Assembly: GCF_020509005.1 (NCBI RefSeq)
Contig: NC_063022.1
Span: forward strand, 2,418,001-2,482,000
Direction: 5' to 3'
Origin: Fulvia fulva
Lineage: Eukaryota > Ascomycota > Dothideomycetes > Mycosphaerellales > Mycosphaerellaceae
Length of the DNA: 64,000 bases
Numbering within the stretch: the stretch's first letter is position 1; each line of letters begins with the position of its first letter. This document shows, one piece after another, positions 44,401-55,306 of this stretch. The notes beneath the pieces are model-generated. The model was not told the DNA's origin and ran no database searches. It saw only the letters and a list, made by a program, of their open reading frames with translations. The position numbers were made by a program, and so were the translations under genes.

Positions 44401-46140
44401 TAGCTATACAATCAGTGGACAGTTCAATACTATAGGATAGCGAATTCCTGGAAGAAGTTGAGGAAATGGCCTTTGTAGCAACTGTAGAAGCCATTGTATA
44501 CAAGCAAGAGGTCCCAATTCTAAAATCCTACAAGGATGCTATGAATGACAAGAAATGGGGACATCTTTGGAAGGAAGCAATCTAAAAGGAACTAGATGCT
44601 CTACAGAGTAACAACACCTAGGAAAATTCTGTTCTACTAAAAGGAGCAAATCTGGTTACATCAAGATAGGTCTTTGATATTAAGAGAAGCATTAGTGGAG
44701 CTATTGAAAAGTTCAAGGCTAGACTAGTTGCAAGGGGCTTCTTACAGAAGTTTGGTGTTGACTTTATAGAGACATTTGTACCTACAGTAAGACAGGACAC
44801 CCTTAGGGTGTTTATAGCTATTGTGTGTAAAAAGGATCTTCATCTTCACTAAGTGGATGTGAACAATGTATTCACAGAAAGCACCCTCCATAAAGACATC
44901 TTCATGTTACTACTACTAGGAGTTAAGCTTCCACTAAACATGGTAGTCAAAATCCTTAAAAGCTTGTATAGACTTAAGCAAGCAGCTAGAGATTGGAATC
45001 AACTCTGTGTGTCAAAGCTCAGAGAGATTGGATTCACACAGTCAGAAGTAGATCTATGCCTACTTATCTATAAGAAGAGGGAGATCATAATCCTTATACA
45101 TATAGATGACATTCCAATTGCTGCACTAAAGTTGACAGATGTTCTCTAGTTCAAAAGAGAACTTGGCAAGATCTTCAAGATCAAAGATCTAGGTGAACCT
45201 GAAAAGATCCTTGGCATGAGAGTCACAAGGGACAGGAAGAGAGGAATCCTGAAACTTGACTAAGGACACTTTGTTAGGGACAGCCTAGCCAAGATAGGAA
45301 TGAACTATAAGAAGGCAGCACCTACACACTCACCTATAGATAGCTATGAGGCCCTCAAACCTTCAAGCCACATAGATGAGAGGTGTGACAAGGCAGAGTA
45401 CTAGAGTATCAATAGTACTTAGATGTGGCCAGCAACAATCACAAGGCCAGACATTGCTTTTGCCCTAGGAAGGATGAGCTCATTTGTGAGTGACCCATCC
45501 ACCTACTATATAAAGGCTTTGAAGAAGATCACTAGGTACCTAAGATCATACCCTAATCTAGGACTTCAGTTCTCAAAGTCGGGAAAAGGACACCTTATTA
45601 GATACTGTGATTCTGATTATACAATAGACAAAGCAGACAGAGTCTCAATCCTTAGGTATGTCTTCTTCCTCTGTGGGGCACCAGTTTCTTAGATGAGTAA
45701 GAAGCAAAAGTCTGTAGCAACATCTATAATAGAGGCTGAATATATAGCTATGAATATATGTGCGAAGTAGTCCTAATTCCTAGCTTCACTACTAAGGGAA
45801 ATGGATTGTCTAGAGTTAGTAGGAGACTGTTCCTATCAACTAAGAATCACTAGAAACCAGGAGACTGTATCAAATTTGAGACCAGTCCAATTAAGAGGTG
45901 ACAATCAAGCTGCCCTCACCCTAGTGAAAGATATATATGTTCATAACAAGTCGAAGCACATTGACATTGCCTATAACGCTGTTAGGAAACTTTAGTAGAG
46001 GAGGCTTATTGCTATTGAGTACACCCTAACCTCTAAGATGGTTGTAGACGGGTTTACAAAACTAAAGACTGGTCTATACTTCTAGAGGTTTATAAGCTAG
46101 CTGAACCTGTTATAAAAAGGTCTAAGTACTATTAACAGGA
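41470..46140 (+). pseudogene. copia-2 gag-pol polyprotein, broken by stops
   Basis: One reading frame order: gag (about 41510-42290) with a knuckle remnant CLLYKKDHLIKDC (about 42207-42245); protease LLDSCASSYMTDQ (about 42606-42645); integrase zinc region (about 43045-43165), YWLEIVDNFSRKKW (about 43277-43320) and NSLQNGPVERSIQ (about 43500-43540); RT with VDVNNVF (about 44853) and HIDDIPI (about 45097-45118); and RNase H (about 45600-46080). Long open stretches (for example 42630-43082 and 43446-43778) alternate with stops that are mostly TAG, at places where Gln or Trp is expected. The damage is RIP type; few indels are evident. Non-functional. Confidence 0.9.
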
Positions 46141-46180
46141 AGTGAGCAGACTGTAACCTCCTATACGAGATGAGTAGGAG

Positions 46181-46415
46181 TGTTAAGATGTAGCATCTTA
46201 AAGGGAGTCAACAATCAGGAAGTGATCTAGTAGCCTAAGGCATCCACGATGACTTAGCTTGTAGGGAGATACCTTCTCTCCCCTTTAGCTTAGATAGACA
46301 TCTAACACAATCAACATATTGGTTCCTAATATATTGCTACATACTCGTGCTATTAGTCAGTTAAAGATTGATCTCTTACTCTACTCCGCTACTATCTACC
46401 CGTACCTATTTAATA
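46181..46415 (+). repeat. copia-2 right LTR (235 bp)
   Basis: Starts TGTTAAGATG and ends TTTAATA. Nearly identical to the left LTR apart from CA/TG to TA changes on one side or the other. Confidence 0.95.
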
Positions 46416-49030
46416 GCGACCTTACTTTACGTTCCGCTTACCTAACTAACGATATAGTCTAAACAATACTAGACGCCGAAGTACACTACGGTAGTAAGAG
46501 AAGTAAGGAGAGCCCGCCGGGTGTGGACGAGTAGCTATAGCGAGGAGGCCTAGAACGTATATAGGGAGGTATACTAATAGAAGAAAGCTATAATACGGAG
46601 GGAGAAAGTAGTCGGCTAGAGGGCTATAGTAGAAGAAATCGCTAGCAAGCTAGCGAGGATATAGAAGCTAGCGAAATAGGCCCGATAGGACCCTATATAG
46701 GGCCCCTCCTTCTCTATCCTAGCGCTATAATCGCCTAGTAGCCCGGTTAGCGACCCCGAGGCTAAGGCGCGTCTACTAGCTAGCAAGTTCTTCCCGCCCC
46801 TAGTCGAGGCTAATCTAAGCGACATAAATAGCTCTACTCCCCTAGCCCCTAGTATCGCGGTCTAATAGGAGGTGTCCGAGGGAGAAGTTACCGCTATACT
46901 TAGGAAGTTACCGGCGAAGAAAGCCCCGGGGCCGGATAGGATCCTAAACGAGCTACTAAAGAAGTATAGAGATTAACTAGCCCTAGTAGTTATAGCGATC
47001 TTCAACGCCTGCCTATAGACCGGATACTACCCGATAGTATTTAAATAATCGACGATAGTAGTCCTACGTAAGCCGTAAAAGGAAGACTATACGTAGGTGA
47101 AGTCGTACCGCCTAATTACGCTCCTTAACACTCTTAGGAAGGCGCTTAAGAAGCTAGTTATAACGAGACTCTCCGAGGCGGTAGAGGAACACTCCCTACT
47201 CCCGGACACCTAGATAGGTACGCGCCTATAGCGATCGACGCTATCCGCGATAGAACTTATCACCTCTTAGGTAAAGGCTATCTAGTATAAGAATAGGGAC
47301 AAGGTAGCTTCCTTACTTAGCCTAGACATATCGGGAGCCTTCGACTACGTATTATACCCGCGGCTACTCTATATCCTAAGGTCGAAAGGACTCCCTAAGT
47401 AGCTTGTCAACTTCGTACGGTCCTACCTCTAAAGCCGTAGCACGTCGATCCTAGTCGGCTAGTATAGAAGCCTATTTTAAGTAGTCTATACCGGAATCCC
47501 GTAAGGCTTAACGCTAGTACCTATTCTATTCCTCTTCTTTATAGCGACGCTGCTCCTAGCCCTAGAATCCTAGAACACCGCTACGAGCGGCTTCGTAGAC
47601 GACATAAACATCCTAGCGTAGTCTTCCTCGACTAAGGAGAACTATAGGCTACTAGAAGAGAAGCACAAGATCTATAAGGACTAGGCTAGGAGGCACGGGG
47701 CTCGGTTTGCCCTAGAAAAGTACAATCTAATACACTTTACGCGCCGGCTACGGTTCTATAATATACAAGCTTCTATCTATATATAGGGGTATACGACTAA
47801 CCCGGCAAATTAGCTTAGGATCCTCGGACTATAGGTAGACCCGGCGCTACGGTAGAGGAAGTACGTATAGGCAATATTACGGAAAGCTAAACAGAATATA
47901 GCATTATACTAGAGGCTTACTACGTCTATATAGGGGGCGGACTTCCGGTAGTCACGACTTCTATATACGGCTATTATACGGCCAGTCCTTACCTATAGTA
48001 GCTAAGTGTGGTCCTTAGGCGAGAGGGCCTACCTATCGAAGGGACTCGTCGCGCCGCTAGCGAAGATCTAAAACCAATGCCTAAGGAAGGTCACCGGGGC
48101 ATATAAGTCGACACTAACGAGGATGCTTAAGCACGAGACCGCTATACCGCCGATCGACCTATATATCTAGGGACTACGGACCTCCTACTTAGGCAAGTCG
48201 GTATAGTACCTAGTACAGAAGGTCATCGCTAGTACAGTCGTAAGGGCCCGTAAATTAGTACTAGCGTATAGGGGCATTCGACCCGGAAACGAGCCGAACT
48301 ACCGGGCAAGGGACGAATAGCTAGCAATATAATAGGAAGGTGAGAAATCGTTTATAGAGCAACTATAGAAAGAGAGGTAGAACAACTAGGTTGTAGGGCA
48401 TAGTAGACGCCCTTAGCTAGCGGGACAACCTAAGGAATGGTCAGCTACAAAATCCGCGGTTAAGCACCCCCCGAAGCTTATCTACTACCGCCTTACGAGG
48501 GTATAGAGTAGTATAGTAACCTAACTACGAAGCGAACACATCGGCCTCTAGGGGTACCTATTATAGAGGAAGGTTCTAGGATATACGAATACTAGCTACC
48601 CCTACGGCTATCGCTCCTAGAACGTACGGCACGTACTCCTCGTCTATCCGAGGTGGTCGCTAGGAAGGGGGGAGTAGATAGTAAAGGCGAGGAACCGGAC
48701 GATTAGGGCACTTCTTAACAACGCTAAGGACCTACGGCGCATTACGAACTAGATACTAGAGAAGGGCTGGCTAGAATAGTACCGCCTAGTAGGAGTAGTA
48801 TAGGAAGAGAGGACACGACGTAGCGCGACGAGACCGGCTAGGAGCGGGGGCTAACGGGGTAGTGATATAGACTACGTACGTTCAGAGGGAAAGCTAAACT
48901 AGATAAGGAGTAGTCGGGGGCGGGAAGGGTTTTCACCTATTCGGGTTTCCCTTTGTATATAACAATAGATATATACCTATATAGGCCGGATAGGGTCCTA
49001 GAATAGGGGAATAACAAATCTATCTATCTA
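46416..49030 (+). mobile_element. LINE-3b, 3' half (RT and C-terminus), RIP-dead
   Basis: Resumes LINE-3b after copia-2. RT landmarks: LDISGAFDY (about 47322), GIP.G..LVPILFLFF (about 47493-47540) and GFVDD (about 47588-47602). C-terminus RSEHIG...YPYGYRS (about 48534-48625), where the finger cysteines have become Tyr by TG->TA. It ends in ATCT repeats at 49019-49030, followed by the right target duplication. Confidence 0.87.
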
Positions 49031-50342
49031 TATATAACATTAACGGAGGGTTCGATAGTAGTGAACTAGCTAACGGCGGTATTATTAGTTACCCTAGAAG
49101 CACTACTAGGTATGTCCTAGCGTTCTCGTCGTAAGGAGTTACGGCGTAGGTAACGGCGTAGGTAACGGCGTAGTCGACTATTATCTCTACTCTTATTGTT
49201 ATTAGAGTTGTCTCCGTCGTTATTGCTACTACCTCTACTACCTCCTCGTCGGGTGCCTCTAACTATACGGTCCTACTAAGTAGGAGGCGTAGGTAATCGT
49301 AAAACACCGTTACGACGAGGGGAGTAGACGCGGACCTAATAACTATAGTTATTATTATTATTACCGTTAGTACCGCTAGTATCGCTAGTACCGTTCGTAT
49401 CCTTAGCTACTAGCTAAGCCTTTAGCTCTACTACCTCCTTATTTAGAGCCTAATTACGCTTAGATAGGGCTTTAATATCCTGAGGTAATATACCTACCTA
49501 CGACTCCTCGACCTGTCCGAAGAGCGTATCGTTATCCTATCGGAGGCGCTAATTAGCTTTCTTAAGGTCTTATATCTAACTCTTATACTTCTAGTATTTA
49601 TTGAAGTAGAATATAAAGAGGCCCTTAACATCCTTATCCTTTTCGAGTTAAGTAAGACTCTTAGATACGATATTAGGTTCCTTCTTTATATTAGCGTACT
49701 TATGCTATATAACCTTATTAGCCTTCTTTAGAGGCTCGACCTAGTTAAAAAGTATAATGAAGTCTAACTATATCTAGCGAACGAGGTGAAACATAATCTC
49801 CGGGTATACTATAGTACGAGTCGCGAACTCGGCTAGGCTCTTAATAGTAGTATACTCTAAGGCGATTACCTACTCCTTAGGTTAGCGTAAATTATTAGTT
49901 TTACTATCTTATATAGATATATTATCTCTTGACTCTATAATCTTATACACCTTAATTCCTCCTTCTTCTAAGATCTATTCTTTGTCGAGGAATTATACGA
50001 AGTTAATAGGGTCGGAGGTTAAGGCAAACTACTGTTCTTTAGGTAGTAGATCCTTCTCGATCTCTTATTGTTCGGCGGCAAATACGTTCGAGTCGTCGTC
50101 GGAAGGGAAGGTACCTAGGGCGGTATCGGTGCCTAGGTTATCGAGTGTCTACGTTTTAGTAAATACGGTTAGGAAAAGCTTAGCGCGTACGAGCGACTAA
50201 CGCTTATACTTACTAAGATCTAGATAAAGAGGTTGCTTAGGTAAGAGCACCCCGTTAGTAGTACTACCGGGTATAGCTATATTATACTATTATATAGTAG
50301 ATAAGACTGCTCTCTTAGTAGGTATATAAGGGCCCTATAAGA
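49031..50342 (-). mobile_element. gypsy-1, gag N-terminal part, RIP-dead
   Basis: Minus-strand reading gives a charged, coiled-coil-like gag: a Lys/Glu-rich stretch about 49500-49650 and a low-complexity Asn/Ser/Arg-rich region about 49150-49350. It is the same strand as, and contiguous (after removing LINE-3b) with, the gag/protease part at 38439. Its 5' side is cut by LINE-2 at 50343. Assignment rests on order and strand more than on motifs. Confidence 0.55.
50323..50342 (+). repeat. LINE-2 target duplication, left (20 bp)
   Basis: TATATAAGGGCCCTATAAGA is repeated exactly at 55287-55306, bracketing LINE-2. The first bases of the right copy could be part of the ATCT tail. Confidence 0.95.
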
Positions 50343-50388
50343 CACGAGGCCTGATATACTATACCTGAAGGTTAGAACGGATTGAAAA

Positions 50389-51681
50389 ATGGCGACGACG
50401 ACGGCAGTAGACGACCGAGAGCAAGGGGGAGACGAGTGGAGGACGCTCTGCAAGAAGGCGGAAGAGATGGTAGCGGCAGAAGAAGGGAGGTTTCCGGAGA
50501 GAGCACTGAAAGGAGTAATGAGCGAACTGCTCGGGGGACTGAAGGCGCTCAAACGACAAACAAGCACTACGATCAACATGGCAATCGAGGCAGCAACACG
50601 AAACGCAAGAAACAACCCTCAAAGAGACCCGAGACAGACCCAGGGCCCAACGACCTGGGCAACAATCGCGAGCCAACCCACCCCCCCTCAAAGCACAGTA
50701 CTACGAGTCCATATTACGGACCAGAAAGAGAAGGAAGAGATAGGAAAGATGACCGGGAGGGAGATAGTCGAGAAGATCGGAGTAAAGGGAATAGTAGGGG
50801 CAAGGGCAGACAACAAAGGGGTCAAGCTGTTTACAGCACACGTACAGGACAAGAAGGCCCTCGAAATAAACAAGGAGTGGACACTGAAGATCGGGAGCAC
50901 AGCGAAAGTCTCCCATCAACAGTACATGGTAATTGCGCATGGGGTCCCACGAACCTTTGATACACAAAGGGATACACCAAACCTCCAGAGGCAAAACCAG
51001 GTAACAGCACCAGGACTACAGATCACAAAGACAGCGTGGGTCAAGAGGAAGATAGAGGAGGGCAAGAGGGCCTCCTCGCTGATCTTATGGGTTGCAACAC
51101 CAGAGCAAGCGAACAAGGTCTTAGACCAAGGGTTGTACTGGGACTTTGAGAGGCTGGATGTAGAAATCCATCAGAGCAACCACAGAATCCTTCAATGTTT
51201 CAACTGTCAACAGTACGGACATATTGCCCCAAAGTGTAGCAAAGCCACACCAGTCTGCTCACACTGTGCTGGTGATCACGCGACCCAAGAGTGCCAAAAA
51301 CGGAAGGAGGACACAAGATGCGCAGCATGTGGGAGAAAACACCCGGCATGGTCAAACCAATGCCCAGTTAGACTATCAGCCCAGTGGAGAGCGCGGGAAG
51401 CAAGGGTAACAACACCAACCAGGTTCCTAGTAGGTGAACAGAAACAACCAGAGAGAACCACCCACCCGAATAAGAGACCCCGGCCACAAGAGGAGCCACA
51501 AATAGTGCCAGCAATAGGGAGACCAACGTTCTTGTACAAGGCAGCGCAGAGCAATGGACAAATGAGAATCAACCAAATGATAGGGAGCCAACCCCAAAGG
51601 GAAGAACAGGAGGAGGGACGGGAAAACCAACAGCAAGACCAACAGCAAGACCAAACGGACCCAGACACAAACATGTCCTGA
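50389..51681 (+). CDS. LINE-2 ORF1, gag-like nucleic-acid-binding protein
   Basis: 430 residues. An N-terminal helix with SELLGGLKALKRQT (about 44-57); a central RNA-binding region (about 90-260) with REIVEKIGVKGIVGAR; three zinc knuckles at about 269-326 (CFNCQQYGHIAPKC, CSHCAGDHATQEC, CAACGRKHPAWSNQC); then a long Gln/Asp-rich disordered tail. Homologous along its length to LINE-1 ORF1. Its stop TGA (51679-51681) shares its last A with the ORF2 ATG (TGATG), the classic arrangement for stop-restart translation. It is expected to bind element RNA and form the particle with ORF2. Confidence 0.94.
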   Translation: MATTTAVDDREQGGDEWRTLCKKAEEMVAAEEGRFPERALKGVMSELLGGLKALKRQTSTTINMAIEAATRNARNNPQRDPRQTQGPTTWATIASQPTPPQSTVLRVHITDQKEKEEIGKMTGREIVEKIGVKGIVGARADNKGVKLFTAHVQDKKALEINKEWTLKIGSTAKVSHQQYMVIAHGVPRTFDTQRDTPNLQRQNQVTAPGLQITKTAWVKRKIEEGKRASSLILWVATPEQANKVLDQGLYWDFERLDVEIHQSNHRILQCFNCQQYGHIAPKCSKATPVCSHCAGDHATQECQKRKEDTRCAACGRKHPAWSNQCPVRLSAQWRAREARVTTPTRFLVGEQKQPERTTHPNKRPRPQEEPQIVPAIGRPTFLYKAAQSNGQMRINQMIGSQPQREEQEEGRENQQQDQQQDQTDPDTNMS

Positions 51682-54600
51682 TGCCTCACACTAACAGACT
51701 ATCAATCATTCAGTATAATGTGAACAGAAGCAAAGACAAGGTCCAAAGGAGCTTTCTACAAGCCTTAGACCCGGAGGAACACCACATTATAGCAATACAG
51801 GAACCATGGATCAACCCACACTCTAGGATTCCATCAACTGTGCGAGACCCGAGATACCACGTAGTAATAAACAGAACCGAGGGAGTCCCACGAACTTGTA
51901 TCTATGTCAGTAAGAAGGTACTAGCAGAGGACTGGCAGGCCTGGCCGAGAACCGACAGGGATATCACCACAGTGCAGCTCAAAACAACTCAAGGCCAAGT
52001 CCTGATCCATAGCGTATACAACCCACCTCCAGAGTCCAGAAGCAGCACACAACTACATACGCTAGGAAGGCTCCCGGAAGCAATGGACCAACAAAACCAC
52101 AACATCGTGATAGGAGATTTCAACCTCCACCACCCAAAGTGGGGATCGGACTTCACCCCAGCACACCACTTCTTAGCAGGGAGGCTCATTGGTCAGATGG
52201 AAACAGCCCAAATGGACTTGATCACGCCAAAGGGAACAGAAACTTGGGCTAGAAACAACAGTTCTAGCACGCTAGACCTATGCTTCATGTCCCACGCCTT
52301 AACACGACGGGTAGAAAGCTGCACAGTCAATGACCAACTAGAGTCCTCATCAGACCACTATCCAATCCAAACCGACATCCAACTCACAGTTGAGGAGGAG
52401 AGGGAACCTGAGAGGAGGCTCTGCTGGAAGCAGGCCGAGTGGACACTAGTACAGCAGCGGCTAGAAGGCGAACTAGAACAGGTGAACATTGACAACATAC
52501 ACACAACGGAGGGGATTGACCAAGCAGTGGAGCAGCTGATAGAAGCTATGCAAAGGGCAGCCCAGGCCCATATACCTGAGAAGAGATGGTCGCTATACCA
52601 GAAGCCATACTGGACACCAGAGTGCACAGCCAAAGTCAAGGAGGCAAGGAGAGCAAGAAGGAGATGGGAGCAACGACGCACCCAAGCAAACTGGGAAGCC
52701 TATAACAACGCGTGCAAAGCAAAGAAGGCGCAGATCAGAAGAGACAAGACGCAGGAGTGGAGGTCAACTGTAGGGATGATCACAGAACACCCGGAACAAA
52801 TCTGGAGACTAGCAGAATGGGCCAGGAAACCAGACGAGGAACGAAACTCCCCGCCCCAGTTTCCCTCAATACAGGACCAAGACGGGGAAACGCAAACCAC
52901 TCCGATAGGGAAAGCGAAAGCATTCGCAGACCACTTCTTCGGGACTCAGGTAGAGGCAGACCTAAGCAACATCCCAGGAACACACATTCCTCCGCCAAGG
53001 GAGGCTAACTGGCAAGTGTCTGCTATAGAGATCGGAAACATTATCAAGAAACTGAAGGGCAACAAAGCCCCAGGCCCAGACAAGATCCCTAACTGTTACC
53101 TAAAAGCTAGCAGCAGCCTTATCACTCCAGTGCTTGCGCCAATCTTTACCCAGTGCATGAAGCAGGGGTATTGCCCAAAGGCCTTTAGGCAATCACTGAC
53201 TTGCGTCCTAAGGAAACCCCAAAAGGAAGACTATACCAAGTTGAAGTCATACAGACCAATTGCGTTGCTGAACACACTAGGGAAGCTCCTAGAGAAGGTC
53301 GTGGCTATAAGGCTCACCGGAATAGTAGAAGAACACAACCTCCTCCCGGCAACGCAAATGGGGGGGAGACAAAAGAGATCTACCCTCACAGCAGTCGAAC
53401 TGATCACAGAGCAAATCAGACACATCTGGCACTATGGCAACAACAAGGTAGCCTCACTGCTTTCACTAGACATATCAGGGGCTTTCGACAATGTGTCCCA
53501 CGCAAGGCTCCTACACATCCTCAGAATGAAAAGCATCCCAGCCTGGATAGTACACTTTGTGCAGTCATTCCTTAAGGACAGAACAACCCAGATCCTCCTA
53601 GGGTCCTTCAAAGCCCCGCAGACCCCAATTGCGAACACGGGCATCCCACAGGGCTCTACACTCTCCCCAATTCTGTTCCTCCTCTTTATGGCCGACCTGA
53701 CCCCACTCCTAGAAACAGCAAACACCTCAGCATCGGGGTTCGTGGATGACACAAATATCCTAGCGTGGTCGGGGTCCACAGAGGAAAACTGCGCACTCCT
53801 AGAGGAGAGACATAGACAATGCGAAAAGTGGGCAAGAGAGCATGGGGCAAAATTCGCACCGGACAAGTACCAACTTATCCATTTTAGCAAGGCAAAGACA
53901 AAACACAACTTGGCAGCACCAGTAAAAATCCAGGGGTTCGAGACCCATCCTACAAGGGAACTCAGAGTCCTTGGGATATGGCTAGACCCGAAACTCAGCT
54001 GGGGACCACAAGTGAAGAAGGCGCAAGCGAGAGCGGACACCAACAGACAATCAATCGAGAGACTCACTGCGTCAACCTGGGGGGCGACCTTCACAAAGGC
54101 CCAGACCATGTACAAGGCCATTGTCAAGCCCGCAATGCTATATGGAGCAGCAATTTGGGCAGCGGAAAAACACATCCCGAAGAGAATTGAGGACCCCCTC
54201 AACAGAGCGCAGGCAGCCTGCCTAAAGAGAGTACTAGGGGCATACAAGTCAACCCCTCACAGGACAATGGAAATGGAATCAGGTACAGCCCCCATCAGGG
54301 AGTACCTCCAGGGCATGAGGTGTCAATACGCAGAGAAGACATCAGCATACCCAGCCCAGGGAACCATCCAAGCAGCTACTCAAAGGATAAGAACCCAGTG
54401 GGAGAGGAGGAGAAGACCCAACCGGCCACACATGATCCCACAGAAGGAAGCAGACCTAAAAACATCACAGGAAATCCTAGCAGCCCTTGAACAGAGAGAA
54501 GCTCTGAGGGAGCAAGCTAACACAGGGGACAAAGGGAAAAAGAAGCAAAGCCAAGCAGAAAGGATCGCAGGTCACCTATGGGAAACGCGTTGGAACCAAA

Positions 54601-55082
54601 AACCGGTGAGGCCAGGAGCCCCACCAGCGGCCAGGACCTTCGGGAGGTATAACTACCTTATCTATAAAGACCTGAAGAGGGCGGAAGCAAGCATAGCTAT
54701 CCAGATTCGCTCTGAGCACATTGGGCTAAGAGCATACTTGCACCAAAGAAGAGTCCCAGGATACGATTCCAAACGTTGCCCCTGTGGCTACCTATCCCAA
54801 AACCCGGAGCACATGGTGCTGAACTGTACTAAGTGGGTAAAAGGGAGAAGCCAGTGGAGGGCGAAGGCAAGAGACAGGCAATACCAGGCCATCATCCAGG
54901 ACAGACAAGATATAAGGAGAGTGACAAGATGGATCCTTAACGAGGACTACCTAGAGCAATTCTCCCTAGCAGTAGAAACGGAAAGGTGGATAGAGAGGAG
55001 GGAGAGAGAGAGAAGAGCCGGGGAAACAGAAGGGAGAAATGGAATCGAGAGGAGGACATCACCAGGGTTACGGGCAAGGTAG
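51681..55082 (+). CDS. LINE-2 ORF2, endonuclease-reverse transcriptase
   Basis: 1133 residues, uninterrupted. APE-type endonuclease (about 1-235; IQYNVNRSK, IQEPWI, VIGDFNLHHP, SSDHYPIQ); RT (about 455-805; KSYRPIALLNTLGKLLEK, LSLDISGAFDNV, GIPQGSTLSPILF, catalytic GFVDDTN at about 685-691); LRVLGIWLDPKLSWGPQ; then a C-terminal finger CPCGYLSQNPEH....C (about 1033-1048). As in LINE-1, no RNase H domain is seen between RT and finger, so host RNase H would be needed. All catalytic motifs look intact. The start overlaps the ORF1 stop, so ORF2 is probably made by reinitiation at low level. Confidence 0.95.
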   Translation: MPHTNRLSIIQYNVNRSKDKVQRSFLQALDPEEHHIIAIQEPWINPHSRIPSTVRDPRYHVVINRTEGVPRTCIYVSKKVLAEDWQAWPRTDRDITTVQLKTTQGQVLIHSVYNPPPESRSSTQLHTLGRLPEAMDQQNHNIVIGDFNLHHPKWGSDFTPAHHFLAGRLIGQMETAQMDLITPKGTETWARNNSSSTLDLCFMSHALTRRVESCTVNDQLESSSDHYPIQTDIQLTVEEEREPERRLCWKQAEWTLVQQRLEGELEQVNIDNIHTTEGIDQAVEQLIEAMQRAAQAHIPEKRWSLYQKPYWTPECTAKVKEARRARRRWEQRRTQANWEAYNNACKAKKAQIRRDKTQEWRSTVGMITEHPEQIWRLAEWARKPDEERNSPPQFPSIQDQDGETQTTPIGKAKAFADHFFGTQVEADLSNIPGTHIPPPREANWQVSAIEIGNIIKKLKGNKAPGPDKIPNCYLKASSSLITPVLAPIFTQCMKQGYCPKAFRQSLTCVLRKPQKEDYTKLKSYRPIALLNTLGKLLEKVVAIRLTGIVEEHNLLPATQMGGRQKRSTLTAVELITEQIRHIWHYGNNKVASLLSLDISGAFDNVSHARLLHILRMKSIPAWIVHFVQSFLKDRTTQILLGSFKAPQTPIANTGIPQGSTLSPILFLLFMADLTPLLETANTSASGFVDDTNILAWSGSTEENCALLEERHRQCEKWAREHGAKFAPDKYQLIHFSKAKTKHNLAAPVKIQGFETHPTRELRVLGIWLDPKLSWGPQVKKAQARADTNRQSIERLTASTWGATFTKAQTMYKAIVKPAMLYGAAIWAAEKHIPKRIEDPLNRAQAACLKRVLGAYKSTPHRTMEMESGTAPIREYLQGMRCQYAEKTSAYPAQGTIQAATQRIRTQWERRRRPNRPHMIPQKEADLKTSQEILAALEQREALREQANTGDKGKKKQSQAERIAGHLWETRWNQKPVRPGAPPAARTFGRYNYLIYKDLKRAEASIAIQIRSEHIGLRAYLHQRRVPGYDSKRCPCGYLSQNPEHMVLNCTKWVKGRSQWRAKARDRQYQAIIQDRQDIRRVTRWILNEDYLEQFSLAVETERWIERRERERRAGETEGRNGIERRTSPGLRAR

Positions 55083-55286
55083 TCATAGGGTAACAACCAT
55101 GACACTAGCGTACCCTGAAGGAAGGAGAACGAAAGGACAAGACAGGAAAGAACGAGGAGGGCAAAGACGAGGAGGTTTTCATCCGTTAATCGGGTTTCCT
55201 ACCTACACAAATAGACCTAAATAGCGAGAGACCTGCATAGGCCATAGGGCACTAAAACAGGCGAATGAATAATCTATCTATCTATC

Positions 55287-55306
55287 TATATAAGGGCCCT
55301 ATAAGA
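55287..55306 (+). repeat. LINE-2 target duplication, right (20 bp)
   Basis: Exact match to 50323-50342. Confidence 0.95.

Larger units (their letters stand above)
40804..46415 (+). mobile_element. copia-2: complete Ty1/copia element, lightly RIP-mutated
   Basis: 5.6 kb with 235-bp LTRs (40804-41038 and 46181-46415), target duplication GCGAC, primer-binding site GGTTATAAGCCCGGG at 41039, and a purine tract GATGAGTAGGAG before the right LTR. It keeps far more CA/TG than its LINE-3 host, so it inserted later. Related to copia-1 by protein, but its LTR differs. Confidence 0.95.
50343..55286 (+). mobile_element. LINE-2: full-length non-LTR retrotransposon, not RIP-mutated
   Basis: 4.94 kb: a 46-bp 5' UTR, two intact overlapping ORFs, a ~180-bp 3' UTR and an ATCT tail, inserted in RIP-mutated gypsy DNA with an exact 20-bp duplication. 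The exact duplication and lack of RIP damage point to a recent insertion. A second, inverted copy at 59434-64000 is moderately RIP-mutated, so the family is repeated in this genome, yet this copy escaped. Confidence 0.95.

Noticed and set aside
18191..49030. Search for tRNA, rRNA or small RNA genes within the transposon block
   Set aside because: No cloverleaf with intact T-loop or box signals was recognised by eye. tRNA-like words found were copia primer-binding sites.
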